From NCBI GenBank assembly GCA_900768675.1, contig CAAGDT010000067.1, positions 1-12,995 on the forward strand: a stretch of 12,995 nucleotides of DNA. Reading direction: 5' to 3'. The notes beneath the pieces were generated by a model, which saw only the letters and a program-made list of their open reading frames with translations, was not told the origin of the DNA and did not search any database. A program made the translations under genes and the position numbers. Of this stretch, positions 5,884 through 12,995 are shown piece after piece (the first letter of the stretch is position 1; the number at the start of each line of letters is the position of its first letter). The stretch comes from Oscillospiraceae bacterium (GTDB taxonomy: Bacteria; Bacillota; Clostridia; Oscillospirales; Ruminococcaceae).

Positions 5884-6172
5884 CTAACACAATTACTCTT
5901 TTCTTCGGGTCTTTATTCTGCCTGTAAATTACAAAGCGGTAGCCGATTACCTGTACAGGCTCAGCCCCAAGCTTTTCGCAAAGCTCGCCGCAAACCTCTC
6001 TTGCGGTCAACTCGCAGGTTTCGTGAACCTTTCCCTTTATCATTTCCCTTGCGTTAAGGGCGTCCTCCGCCTGCTTGATAACCTCGTCGCCGATACCGTT
6101 CTTGCCAACGTAAAGTATAGTTTCAAGGGTATTTGCAATAGAACGCAGCTTTGCTCTTTCCTTACTTGTCAT
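5876..6172 (-). CDS. yhbY: YhbY family RNA-binding protein (CRM domain)
   Basis: The 98-residue protein is a single CRM/YhbY domain. It begins with the typical SKERAKLRSIANTLE helix, followed by YVGKNGIGDEV containing the conserved GKNG loop (23-26) that binds RNA, and ends with a strand region QVIGYRFVIYRQNKD. YhbY proteins associate with pre-50S particles and are thought to act in ribosome assembly. It is called yqeI in Bacillus, where it also precedes nadD. AAGGAA lies 6 bases before the ATG and the gap to rdgB is 11 bases. Confidence 0.96.
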   Translation of the reverse strand: MTSKERAKLRSIANTLETILYVGKNGIGDEVIKQAEDALNAREMIKGKVHETCELTAREVCGELCEKLGAEPVQVIGYRFVIYRQNKDPKKRVIVLDE

Positions 6173-6183
6173 ATCTTTTCCTT

Positions 6184-6771
6184 TCAGTTCTCATCTCTTA
6201 AAATATCGGTCAGGGTCTTAAGAGCAGCGGCACGGTGGCTTATTCCGTTCTTTTCCTCTGCCGACATTTCCGCAAGGCTTCTCTCCTCGTCAACCATAAA
6301 AATCGGGTCGTAGCCGAAGCCGTTTTCGCCCCGCATTTCCATGCCGATAAAGCCCTCCAAGGTACCCGTTACCGAATATTCCCTTTCCTCGTCTATTATG
6401 CAGTACAGCGCACACACGAACCTTGCGCTTCTCATACTCTCGTCAACGCCCTCCAGCTCGGAAAGTATCTTTTCGCAGCGCTCCTTGTCCGTTGCGTCCT
6501 CGCCTGCATATCTTGCGGAGTAAATTCCGGGAGCGCCGCCTAAGAAGTCAACCTGAAGCCCGCTGTCGTCTGCGATTACGGGACAGCCGCAAAGCTCATA
6601 GATAGCCCTTGCCTTTTTATGTGCATTTTCCTCGAAGGTTTCGCCGTCCTCAACTACTTCCGCTACAATTCCTGCGTCCTTAAGGGAAACAGGCTCATAG
6701 CCTAAAGGCGTCAGCATAGCCTTGAATTCCCGTACCTTGCCCTGATTGTTTGTCGCAATTATAATTTTCAT
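6184..6771 (-). CDS. rdgB: RdgB/HAM1 XTP/dITP pyrophosphatase
   Basis: This enzyme removes non-canonical purine nucleotides (ITP, dITP, XTP) by hydrolysis to the monophosphate and pyrophosphate. From the ATG at 6771 the product is 195 residues and starts MKIIIATNNQGKVREF, the family's usual beginning with the TNNxxK phosphate-binding motif. Other markers are ETFEENA (44-50), ADDSGL (67-72) with catalytic Asp, GAPGIYSARYAG (79-90), GENGFGYDPIF and a C-terminal SHRAAAL. A TTG at 6780 overlapping the ftsY stop would add only three residues; I prefer the ATG because it matches the family. The ribosome binding site is unclear, and a GC-rich palindrome at the ftsY end lies where it should be, so translation may depend on coupling with ftsY. 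Confidence 0.95.
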   Translation of the reverse strand: MKIIIATNNQGKVREFKAMLTPLGYEPVSLKDAGIVAEVVEDGETFEENAHKKARAIYELCGCPVIADDSGLQVDFLGGAPGIYSARYAGEDATDKERCEKILSELEGVDESMRSARFVCALYCIIDEEREYSVTGTLEGFIGMEMRGENGFGYDPIFMVDEERSLAEMSAEEKNGISHRAAALKTLTDILRDEN

Positions 6772-6776
6772 GTCTG

Positions 6777-7712
6777 TCAAGCCCCGGGGGCTTCCTCCGT
6801 TTCTTCATCGGAAAACAGAATTTCCGCATAGTCCTGCGGCACAAAATTCTGTAAATCGTCTATTTTTTCTCCTACGCCTACCAGCTTTACCGGTATGCCA
6901 AGCTCGTCCTTTATAGGTATTATTATACCACCTTTTGCCGTTCCGTCAAGCTTTGTAAGAACAATTCCCGTAATTTCACATACTTCGCTGAAAAGCTTAG
7001 CCTGATTTACGGCATTCTGACCTGTTGTAGCGTCAAGCACAAGCAGGGTTTCAACCGAAGAATCGGGAAGCTGTCTTTTAATAATTCCCGAAATCTTTTT
7101 CAGCTCGTCCATAAGATTTTTCTTGTTGTGCAGTCTGCCTGCCGTGTCAATTATAAGTACGTCCGCACTTCTCGCCTTTGCGGCGCTGCACCCGTCAAAA
7201 ACCACCGCCGCAGGGTCGCTCCCTTCGGCATGCTTTACAATATCAACTCCCGCTCTGTCAGTCCAGACGTTAAGCTGGTTGATAGCCGCTGCGCGGAAAG
7301 TATCCGCCGCCGCCACAAGCACCTTTTTGCCCTCGCCTTTTAAGTTCGCCGCAAGCTTGCCTATGGTTGTGGTCTTGCCTGCCCCGTTTACACCGATAAC
7401 GAGGATTACCGAGGGCTTTGTGGAAAGGTTAAGCTCATTATCGCCGCTTAACATTTCCGAAATAATCTCCTTTAAAACAGCCTTTACGCCTGCTGTATCG
7501 GAAACTCCTCTGCGCTTTACCTCCGCTCTCAGCTTTTCGCAGATGCGGGATGAGGTTACTGCACCTATATCGGATAAAATAAGGGTTTCTTCAAGCTCCT
7601 CGAAAAAGTCCTCGTCAATTTTCGTAAAGGAATTTACAAGTATTTCAACCTTTGAAGCAAGGCTGTCCCTTGTCTTTTTAAGTCCCTCTTTCAGTTTTTC
7701 AAAAAATCCCAT
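6777..7712 (-). CDS. ftsY: Signal recognition particle receptor FtsY
   Basis: FtsY is the membrane-associated GTPase that docks SRP-ribosome complexes at the translocon. The 311-residue protein is almost only the NG domain: an N helical bundle (about 1-95) and a GTPase domain with G1 GVNGAGKTT (107-115), the DTFRAAA insertion-box motif (137-143), DTAGR (189-193), TKLDGTAKGG (253-262) and the closing GVGEKIDDLQNF (279-290). It lacks the long acidic A domain of E. coli FtsY, as is common in Gram-positives, and ends in a short acidic tail. A strong AGGAGGAGC site overlaps the stop of the upstream peptidase gene (TAGGAGG). In most Firmicutes ftsY follows smc directly; here the S41-type gene is inserted between them. 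Confidence 0.97.
   Translation of the reverse strand: MGFFEKLKEGLKKTRDSLASKVEILVNSFTKIDEDFFEELEETLILSDIGAVTSSRICEKLRAEVKRRGVSDTAGVKAVLKEIISEMLSGDNELNLSTKPSVILVIGVNGAGKTTTIGKLAANLKGEGKKVLVAAADTFRAAAINQLNVWTDRAGVDIVKHAEGSDPAAVVFDGCSAAKARSADVLIIDTAGRLHNKKNLMDELKKISGIIKRQLPDSSVETLLVLDATTGQNAVNQAKLFSEVCEITGIVLTKLDGTAKGGIIIPIKDELGIPVKLVGVGEKIDDLQNFVPQDYAEILFSDEETEEAPGA
6779..6793. repeat. Perfect 15-base GC-rich palindrome at the ftsY/rdgB junction
   Basis: AAGCCCC-G-GGGGCTT is an exact inverted repeat with a one-base centre, covering the last codons of ftsY and lying 8 bases before the rdgB ATG. As RNA it could form a short hairpin over the expected ribosome binding region of rdgB. No U-run follows, so it is not a terminator. 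Confidence 0.5.
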
Positions 7713-7723
7713 TTCTGCTCCTC

Positions 7724-9052
7724 CTAAAAGCTGAAATACTCAAATCTGTCGTTGATAAACGCCTCTTCCGCTTCGTTTGCAGGTACTTCTATATCGGGAA
7801 TCAGCGGGCTATTGTCCTTACTGCGGTCAATGCGGTAAAATTTCTTGTATGAAACGCCGCAAAGAAGCTTTGCATTGGGCGTCTGAAAGCTGAGCTTATC
7901 CCCGTAGCAGGTAGGCATATTTCCCGGAATTTCTCCCAGGATTTTTCCAAGCCCGTTGTCGGAAATTGCTACCGCAAAGTCCATAGCGGAGCTGAATGTG
8001 TAGTTTGAAGTGAGGGCGTAAAGCCTGCCGTTATAGGCGTATTTGCCGTCATTGTTTTCGCTGCTGTCAAGGCTGAAAGCGTACTCGCTCTTTTGGTTTA
8101 TCTCCGGCTCAGCCTTATTCACAATAAGCATACCGTCCAGTCTTACGTCAACTCCACCGAAAAGGTAATAGCTGTCAACGTCGATATATTTCATAAACTC
8201 GATAATAACGTCCGAATTTCCGCCGCCGTTGTTCCGAAGGTCAACTGCAACCCTGCGAATATCCTTTTCCTTTACCTCACGGAAGAAGTCGGAAAGCGCC
8301 TGCTTGTAGCCCTCGGTTACGGTACATTCGTCAAGTCTGAAAATTCCAGCTGAGTTTTCTTCGTCGATTGTATAGCCGTAGAAGCTTTCGCCGCTTTCCT
8401 CCTGCATAGCGCCGCTTTCCCCCGAGTAAGGTGGAAAATCAAAGGTCTTTTCGCCCTCGTCAGTTTCAAAAACCATTGTAACGCCATTTGAAATATCAAC
8501 GCCCATAAGAGTGAGCCAGCTTTCACGACAGACCGCATAACCAAGCATATTCTTGCGGTAAAAATCCACCTGCGGCTCGCAGGGGAAAACCTTAGAAAAC
8601 CGTTCAAGCAATTCTTCGGTAGAAACTTCGTTTATGCTTATAAGATTCCCGCCCTCGGCTTCGGGATTGTAATATACCTCGCCGCCGTTATATGTGATAA
8701 TAGTATGCCCGTCCTCTAAGGAGCAGTACATCTGCGCCCCGATTTCCCATAAATCACGGACGGTAACGGTGCCAAGCCCCGAAAGCCGCTCCTTTGCGCT
8801 TTCATAAGCGCTGTCGAAAGTCTTATCAAGCCCCGAGCCGTCTATATAGCAGATATGATTGTCCTTAACCGTCCTGTACATAAAGTCAAGGTCCCTTGCC
8901 GCCTGTTCCTTTGTAAGAACAGTATCAAGGGGCAGGGAGTCGGTGAAATCGCTGCTGCTGTTTATGCACATAAAGGCAATAGCAATTCCCGCCGCAAGAA
9001 CTACTGCACACAAAAGAATAATTATAAAAACTTTTTTAGATTTCGCTTTCAT
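7724..9052 (-). CDS. Membrane-anchored S41 family peptidase-like protein
   Basis: The 442-residue protein begins with a Lys-rich stretch and a single hydrophobic segment (about 8-30). No good lipobox precedes Cys29, so an anchored extracytoplasmic protein is likely. The C-terminal half resembles S41 tail-specific/tricorn-core serine peptidases of the non-CtpA branch: DGHT with His116, the DLRNNGGGNS oxyanion-loop motif (271-280), LTSNYTFSSAMDFA with probable nucleophile Ser354, then GEIPGN (373-378) and a closing PLIPDIEVP. No CtpA-type catalytic Lys or PDZ domain is obvious. The start is 2 bases after the smc TGA with only a weak, distant GGAG, so translation is probably coupled to smc. The substrate is unknown. 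Its place between smc and ftsY is not the usual arrangement and may link it to secretion or envelope quality control, but that is inference. Confidence 0.85.
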   Translation of the reverse strand: MKAKSKKVFIIILLCAVVLAAGIAIAFMCINSSSDFTDSLPLDTVLTKEQAARDLDFMYRTVKDNHICYIDGSGLDKTFDSAYESAKERLSGLGTVTVRDLWEIGAQMYCSLEDGHTIITYNGGEVYYNPEAEGGNLISINEVSTEELLERFSKVFPCEPQVDFYRKNMLGYAVCRESWLTLMGVDISNGVTMVFETDEGEKTFDFPPYSGESGAMQEESGESFYGYTIDEENSAGIFRLDECTVTEGYKQALSDFFREVKEKDIRRVAVDLRNNGGGNSDVIIEFMKYIDVDSYYLFGGVDVRLDGMLIVNKAEPEINQKSEYAFSLDSSENNDGKYAYNGRLYALTSNYTFSSAMDFAVAISDNGLGKILGEIPGNMPTCYGDKLSFQTPNAKLLCGVSYKKFYRIDRSKDNSPLIPDIEVPANEAEEAFINDRFEYFSF

Positions 9053-9054
9053 TA

Positions 9055-12000
9055 TCAGTCAAGCTCCAGTTCCATATCGTCAATAAGCTCCTGGTGAATA
9101 AGTCGTGAAACGCCCTTTTCCTGCATAAAAACGCCGTAGAGAACGTCGCAGCCCTCGATAGTTCCCCGCCTGTGGGTGATTATCATAAGCTGGGTCTGGT
9201 TGCAGAAGCGTTTGAGATATGTAACGTATTTTACAACGTTTATTTCGTCCAGCGCCGCGTCAACCTCGTCCAGCATACAGAAGGGCGTTGGGCGGTGCTG
9301 TAAGATAGCGAAGTAGATTGTGATTGCTACCATTGTCTGCTCGCCGCCGGACAGGGAAATAAGGTTCTTTATAAGCTTTCCGGGCGGAGCGGCAAATATC
9401 TCAATTCCGCTTTCAAGTACGTTTTCCGGGTCCATAAGCTCTAAATGCGCCTCGCCGCCGCCAAAAACCTCCTTGAAGATGCGGCTGAACTTTTCGTTTA
9501 TGTCGTTGAAGCTGGAAAGGAACTGCGCCTTTATATCGGCGGTAAGTCCCGAAATCAGCTTTTCAAGGTCACGCTTCGACTTTTCAACGTCAGAAAGCTG
9601 TGCTGAAAGCTCGCCGAACTTCTGCTTAACCTCCTCGTACTCCTCGATAGCCGCAAAGTTTATGCTGCCGAGGGCGGAGATTTTCTTGCGTAAGGTCTGC
9701 AATTCCTGCTGAGCCTCTCTGAGGTTGTCTATCTTTACCGCCATAGCCTTAGCTTCCGAAACGGTAAGCTCGTACTTGTCCCAGAGGGTTGTCCTGAAGC
9801 GCTCGTCTTCCTTTTCGATTGAGGCTTTCTTTTCAATTGCAACCGCAAGAGCGTTGGAGAATTTCGCCTTATCCTCGCTCTTTTCACGGATTTCCCTTGC
9901 AAGCTCGCTGATTCTCCGCTCGCAGGCGTTTTCCTTTCCGATTATCTCGGAAATTGCGGCGCTGTTCTTGTCAAACCTGCCGTTGGCTTCCTCAATTTCC
10001 GCCTTTTTAAGGGTTATATCCTGCCTTAGCTTCTCGCTGTCAGCCTTTATAGCTTCGATTTCCTTTTCATACCGTGCGCTGTCGCTTCCCGCCTCGTTTT
10101 TAAGCCGCAGAGTTTCCGCCTTTCTTGCTTCAAGGCTTTCAACGTCCTTTTCTGCGGTAAGCCGCTTTATGTTAAGTGCAGAAATCTCCTCGGAAGCCTT
10201 TGCTCTCTTTGCGTTTGCCTCTTCAAGCTTTTTTCCAGCAAGAGAAAGCTTTTCTTCATTTGCTGCAATCTGCTTTTCAAGGCTCTTTGCCTCATTTTCG
10301 CAGCTTTCTGCCGCAGCCTTCTGTTCAGCAAGCTGCTTTCTGCTTCTGTCGATTATCAGCTCTGCGCTGTCCTGCTGCTCCTCGCACTGGCGGATAAGGT
10401 CACGCACGCCGCCGATTTCAGCGGTAAGGCGTACTTCTTCCTGAGAAAGCTTTGCAACCCGCTCATTGAAACCCTCGATTTCAAGCTTCATTTTCGCAAC
10501 CTCAGCGTTAAGCTCGGAAAAGCCTGCCTTTGAGAACTCGATTTCGTCGGAAAGCTTTGCGGTTTCTGCTGTAAGCTTGTCTATTTCCTGCTTACGGGAG
10601 ATAATGCCGCTGGTTTCCTTTAAGGAGCCGCCGGTAAAGGAGCCGCCTGCGTTTACAATCTGCCCGTCAAGTGTTATAATTCTGAACTTGTAGCCGTATT
10701 TTCTGGCGATTACCGTAGCGGTGTTGATGTCGTCAACAACGGCGGTTTTTCCCAGAACCGACCGTATAATTCCCGCATATTTTCCGTCACATTCCACAAG
10801 CTGTGAGCCAAGTCCCTCGAAGCCCTCCTCGTCGGCAAGACCGCTCTGGTTAAGCTCGTTTCCGTTTACGGAAGTCAGCGGGTAGAAGGTAGCCCTGCCC
10901 GCAGAATTATCCTTTAAGTATCTGATACAGCGCTTTGCTGTTTCCTCGTTATCAACAATTATGTTCTGGAGAGCGTTTCCGAGTGCGGTTTCTATTGCAG
11001 TTCCGTATTTCGGCTTAACGGTTATAACGTCCGCAACCGTGCCGTGTATTCCGCCCAGCTTTCCCGCTTTTGCGGCAGACATAACCGCCTTTACGCTGGA
11101 GAAATAGCCCACCATATTCTTTTCAACATCGGAAAGAACCTCAAGCCGCTGCCTTTTCTGTTCAAGGCTGCGGCGCTTCTGCTCAAAGTCAGCCTTTTTC
11201 TCGTTAAGCTTAGCGTTCTTGCCCTCGAAAAGCTTTGTGTAGCCGTTCAAGCGGTTTTCTACCTCTGATTTTTCCTCTTTAAGGGCAGTAAGACTGCTGT
11301 CCAGCTCTCTGCGCCTTTTACGGTAGTCCTCCGCTGCCTGCTCCCTGTTTTCAAAGCTTTCCTTGTCGGATTCTATGCGCTCGCAAAGCTCCGCTATCAT
11401 CTTTTCCGCCTGCTGCTTTGTGAGCCTTGCTTCGGTAAGCCTTGCGTAAAGGTTTCCTGTTTCGCTGTCAAGCGCCTTATAGTCCCCGTCCAGCTCCTTA
11501 TCCGCTTCAAGGGATTTTTCAAGCTCCGCCTTAAGAGCCTTCATCTGCTCCTCTGTTTCGGCTGCTTCAGCCTGCTTTTCAGCGGTCTGCGCCTCAATCT
11601 CGGCTATCTTTTTATCAAATTCCCCGCTGCTTGCCTTGCTTTCCTCAATCCTCCGGAGAGTTTCGGAAATGCGTTCCTCGTTATGCTTTATCTCGTTTTC
11701 AAGTACCGCAATTTCCTTATCCGCAAGGGCAATCTCGTCCTTTGCGCTGTCGCTGCTGCGGCGCAGGTCGTCAAGCTGAGCAGCAAACTGCCCCTTCTTA
11801 ACCGAAAGGGTTTCGTTTTCCTCTTCAAGCTGGTTTATTTCTCTGTCGAAGTGGTCGCATTCGCCCTGATTTACGAGAATAGCGTTTTCCGTCTCGTCAA
11901 GGCTTTTTCTGAGCCTGTCCAGCTCTGCCGCAGCAACGGAAATTTCAATGCTTTTCTCCTGCTCCATAAGGACACGGGCCTTCATAGCCTTTTCCGACTG

Positions 12001-12621
12001 CTTTTCAAGGACGGGAAGCCGCTCGGAAAGGGACAATTCTATATCCTTTAAGCGCAGGAAGTTTTCCTCCGCTCTTGCAAGCTCTCTTTCCGCCTCCGCT
12101 TTTTTGTGCAGGAACTTAGAAACCCCCGCCGCTTCCTCAAAAATCTCACGGCGCTGACTTCCCTTAGCGTTTACGATTTCCGCAACTCTGCCCTGTCCTA
12201 TAATAGAATAACCGTCACGACCTAAGCCCGTGCCCATAAGCAGCTCGCTTATATCCTTAAGCCTTGACTTTTCGCCGTTTATAAGGTATTCGCTTTCACC
12301 TGTCCGGTAAAGCTTACGGGTAATTACAACCTCGTCGCTGTCCACCTTCAAGGCTCTGTCGGTGTTGTCTATTGAAAGGGCTACCTTTGCGAAGCCCATC
12401 TGCTTTCTTGAAACGGTACCGTGGAAGATTACGTCCTCCATTTTATCTCCGCGCAGGGTTTTTGCGCCCTGTTCGCCCATAACCCAGCGCAAAGCGTCGC
12501 TTATATTGCTTTTTCCGTTGCCGTTGCTGCCTACTATTGCAGTCATTTTCGAGTCGAAATTCAGCACCGTCTTGTCCGCAAAGGACTTGAAGCCCTGAAT
12601 TTCAAGTGATTTAAAACGCAT
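9055..12621 (-). CDS. smc: Chromosome segregation ATPase SMC
   Basis: SMC is the ATPase of the bacterial condensin that, with ScpA and ScpB, loops and aligns DNA from the origin. At 1188 residues it has the standard length and order: N-terminal ATPase head with Walker A (31-38), coiled coil (about 165-500), hinge (about 510-665, including the GGSFTGGS segment), second coiled coil (about 670-1020), and the C-terminal head with LSGGEQ (near 1094) and Walker B in PFCMLDEVDAALD (near 1117). Walker A reads GSNGNGKS instead of the common GPNGSGKS, and LSGGEQ is followed by TMVAITIYF rather than the usual ALTAIALLF-like run. The key Gly, Lys, Ser, Asp and Glu remain. The ATG overlaps the stop of the upstream gene by one base (TAATG). 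scpA and scpB are not in the window. Confidence 0.98.
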   Translation of the reverse strand: MRFKSLEIQGFKSFADKTVLNFDSKMTAIVGSNGNGKSNISDALRWVMGEQGAKTLRGDKMEDVIFHGTVSRKQMGFAKVALSIDNTDRALKVDSDEVVITRKLYRTGESEYLINGEKSRLKDISELLMGTGLGRDGYSIIGQGRVAEIVNAKGSQRREIFEEAAGVSKFLHKKAEAERELARAEENFLRLKDIELSLSERLPVLEKQSEKAMKARVLMEQEKSIEISVAAAELDRLRKSLDETENAILVNQGECDHFDREINQLEEENETLSVKKGQFAAQLDDLRRSSDSAKDEIALADKEIAVLENEIKHNEERISETLRRIEESKASSGEFDKKIAEIEAQTAEKQAEAAETEEQMKALKAELEKSLEADKELDGDYKALDSETGNLYARLTEARLTKQQAEKMIAELCERIESDKESFENREQAAEDYRKRRRELDSSLTALKEEKSEVENRLNGYTKLFEGKNAKLNEKKADFEQKRRSLEQKRQRLEVLSDVEKNMVGYFSSVKAVMSAAKAGKLGGIHGTVADVITVKPKYGTAIETALGNALQNIIVDNEETAKRCIRYLKDNSAGRATFYPLTSVNGNELNQSGLADEEGFEGLGSQLVECDGKYAGIIRSVLGKTAVVDDINTATVIARKYGYKFRIITLDGQIVNAGGSFTGGSLKETSGIISRKQEIDKLTAETAKLSDEIEFSKAGFSELNAEVAKMKLEIEGFNERVAKLSQEEVRLTAEIGGVRDLIRQCEEQQDSAELIIDRSRKQLAEQKAAAESCENEAKSLEKQIAANEEKLSLAGKKLEEANAKRAKASEEISALNIKRLTAEKDVESLEARKAETLRLKNEAGSDSARYEKEIEAIKADSEKLRQDITLKKAEIEEANGRFDKNSAAISEIIGKENACERRISELAREIREKSEDKAKFSNALAVAIEKKASIEKEDERFRTTLWDKYELTVSEAKAMAVKIDNLREAQQELQTLRKKISALGSINFAAIEEYEEVKQKFGELSAQLSDVEKSKRDLEKLISGLTADIKAQFLSSFNDINEKFSRIFKEVFGGGEAHLELMDPENVLESGIEIFAAPPGKLIKNLISLSGGEQTMVAITIYFAILQHRPTPFCMLDEVDAALDEINVVKYVTYLKRFCNQTQLMIITHRRGTIEGCDVLYGVFMQEKGVSRLIHQELIDDMELELD

Positions 12622-12995
12622 TAAAAAGTTTTCCTTTCCTGTCGGGAAAGCGGAACAACCCGAAGAAATGTTCCTTTTTCCGACTTTACGGAGAAATTAT
12701 AGCCTTTCTCCGAAAGCCTTTCCTTATTCTCCTTTTTCTGCCCGATTACCTTGCTTATATTTGCAGGGTCGGTGTAAACCGCAAAATCTCCCCTGCCGAA
12801 GCACTCCATTTCCCCCAGCATTTCACGGTAGAAAATCCTGCTTTCGACGATTTCTCTTAGTGCAGGATGATAAACTCCGCCGAGCATCTGCTCCTCAACC
12901 TCTTTGCTTGCGTGCAGTCCAAGCCGTATTACGGGGATTTTTGCATTACCAAACATTGTCAGCAGTTCTGCACATAAATCAACGGTTTCCGAAAA
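12621..12995 (-). CDS. Elp3-like radical SAM protein, 3' part (runs off right edge)
   Basis: The reading frame is open to the window edge, adding 13 codons (FSETVDLCAELLT) before the first visible ATG at 12956. That ATG is therefore internal and this is the last 124 codons of a longer gene. The segment ELLTMFGNAKIPVIRLGLHAS, with GGVYHPALREIVESR after it, matches the C-terminal region of bacterial Elp3-like radical SAM proteins (COG1243), which in Clostridia lie between rnc and smc. The cysteine motif that binds the iron-sulfur cluster would lie outside the window. The function of this bacterial branch is not established; tRNA modification is guessed from Elp3. The stop overlaps the smc ATG by one base. 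Confidence 0.9.
   Translation of the reverse strand, partial: FSETVDLCAELLTMFGNAKIPVIRLGLHASKEVEEQMLGGVYHPALREIVESRIFYREMLGEMECFGRGDFAVYTDPANISKVIGQKKENKERLSEKGYNFSVKSEKGTFLRVVPLSRQERKTF

Noticed and set aside
7123..7734. 203-codon open frame on the plus strand opposite ftsY
   Set aside because: It is low complexity and Ser/Ala/Phe-rich, lies fully antisense to a clear FtsY, and has no recognised motif.
9725..10444. 239-codon open frame on the plus strand opposite smc, rich in Ser, Ala and Phe
   Set aside because: Its composition is what the reverse complement of a Glu/Lys/Ala-rich coiled coil gives (TTC, TCC and GCC codons). It has no family likeness and smc is certain on the other strand.
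12621..12956. Complete 111-codon gene starting at the ATG at 12956
   Set aside because: The frame stays open to the window edge and the residues before the ATG continue the family pattern, so it is the end of a larger radical SAM gene.

Overview
The window is a dense housekeeping segment of a low-to-mid GC Gram-positive chromosome. Every supported gene lies on the minus strand. The gene content (SMC next to an Elp3-like radical SAM gene, FtsY, NadD-YqeK-RsfS, YqeG, and AroQ-PepP-EF-P followed by a CD1247-type protein), the strong AGGAGG ribosome binding sites and the near-consensus sigma-A promoters point to a Clostridia member. A Ruminococcus/Oscillospiraceae-like organism is my best guess, but the genus is inferred, not shown. 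I saw no mobile element, phage gene, CRISPR array, tRNA or rRNA.

In transcription order (right to left) there are three blocks. Block 1 (12995 to 4378) is a tightly packed operon: the 3' end of an Elp3-like radical SAM gene, smc, an anchored S41-type peptidase, ftsY, rdgB, yhbY, nadD, yqeK and rsfS. Neighbours overlap or are separated by at most 11 bases. It combines chromosome organisation, membrane protein targeting, nucleotide-pool cleaning, NAD synthesis, Ap4A removal and ribosome maturation or silencing. Block 2 (about 4380 to 3810) is rpsU, a 58-codon S21 gene. It has a perfect TTGACA-17-TATAAT promoter, helically phased A-tracts upstream, a roughly 257-base leader with several potential hairpins, and a terminator-like hairpin after the gene. 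Block 3 (3786 to 916) is yqeG, an endonuclease IV-like TIM barrel gene, aroQ and a Xaa-Pro aminopeptidase gene, again with very short gaps. It is followed by an AT-rich inverted repeat that carries the -35 box of a separate efp promoter, then efp and the 5' part of a CD1247-type gene that runs off the left edge.

The window joins conserved neighbourhoods that are separate in Bacillus subtilis (smc-ftsY, yqeG to rsfS, aroQ-pepP-efp) into one strand-uniform region. The parts that stand out are the rpsU promoter and leader, the S41 peptidase inserted between smc and ftsY, the efp promoter overlapping an inverted repeat, the unusual ATPase signature residues of SMC, and the uncharacterised protein after efp. 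I did not find a convincing new defence or biosynthetic system; the rpsU leader is the best candidate for undescribed biology.
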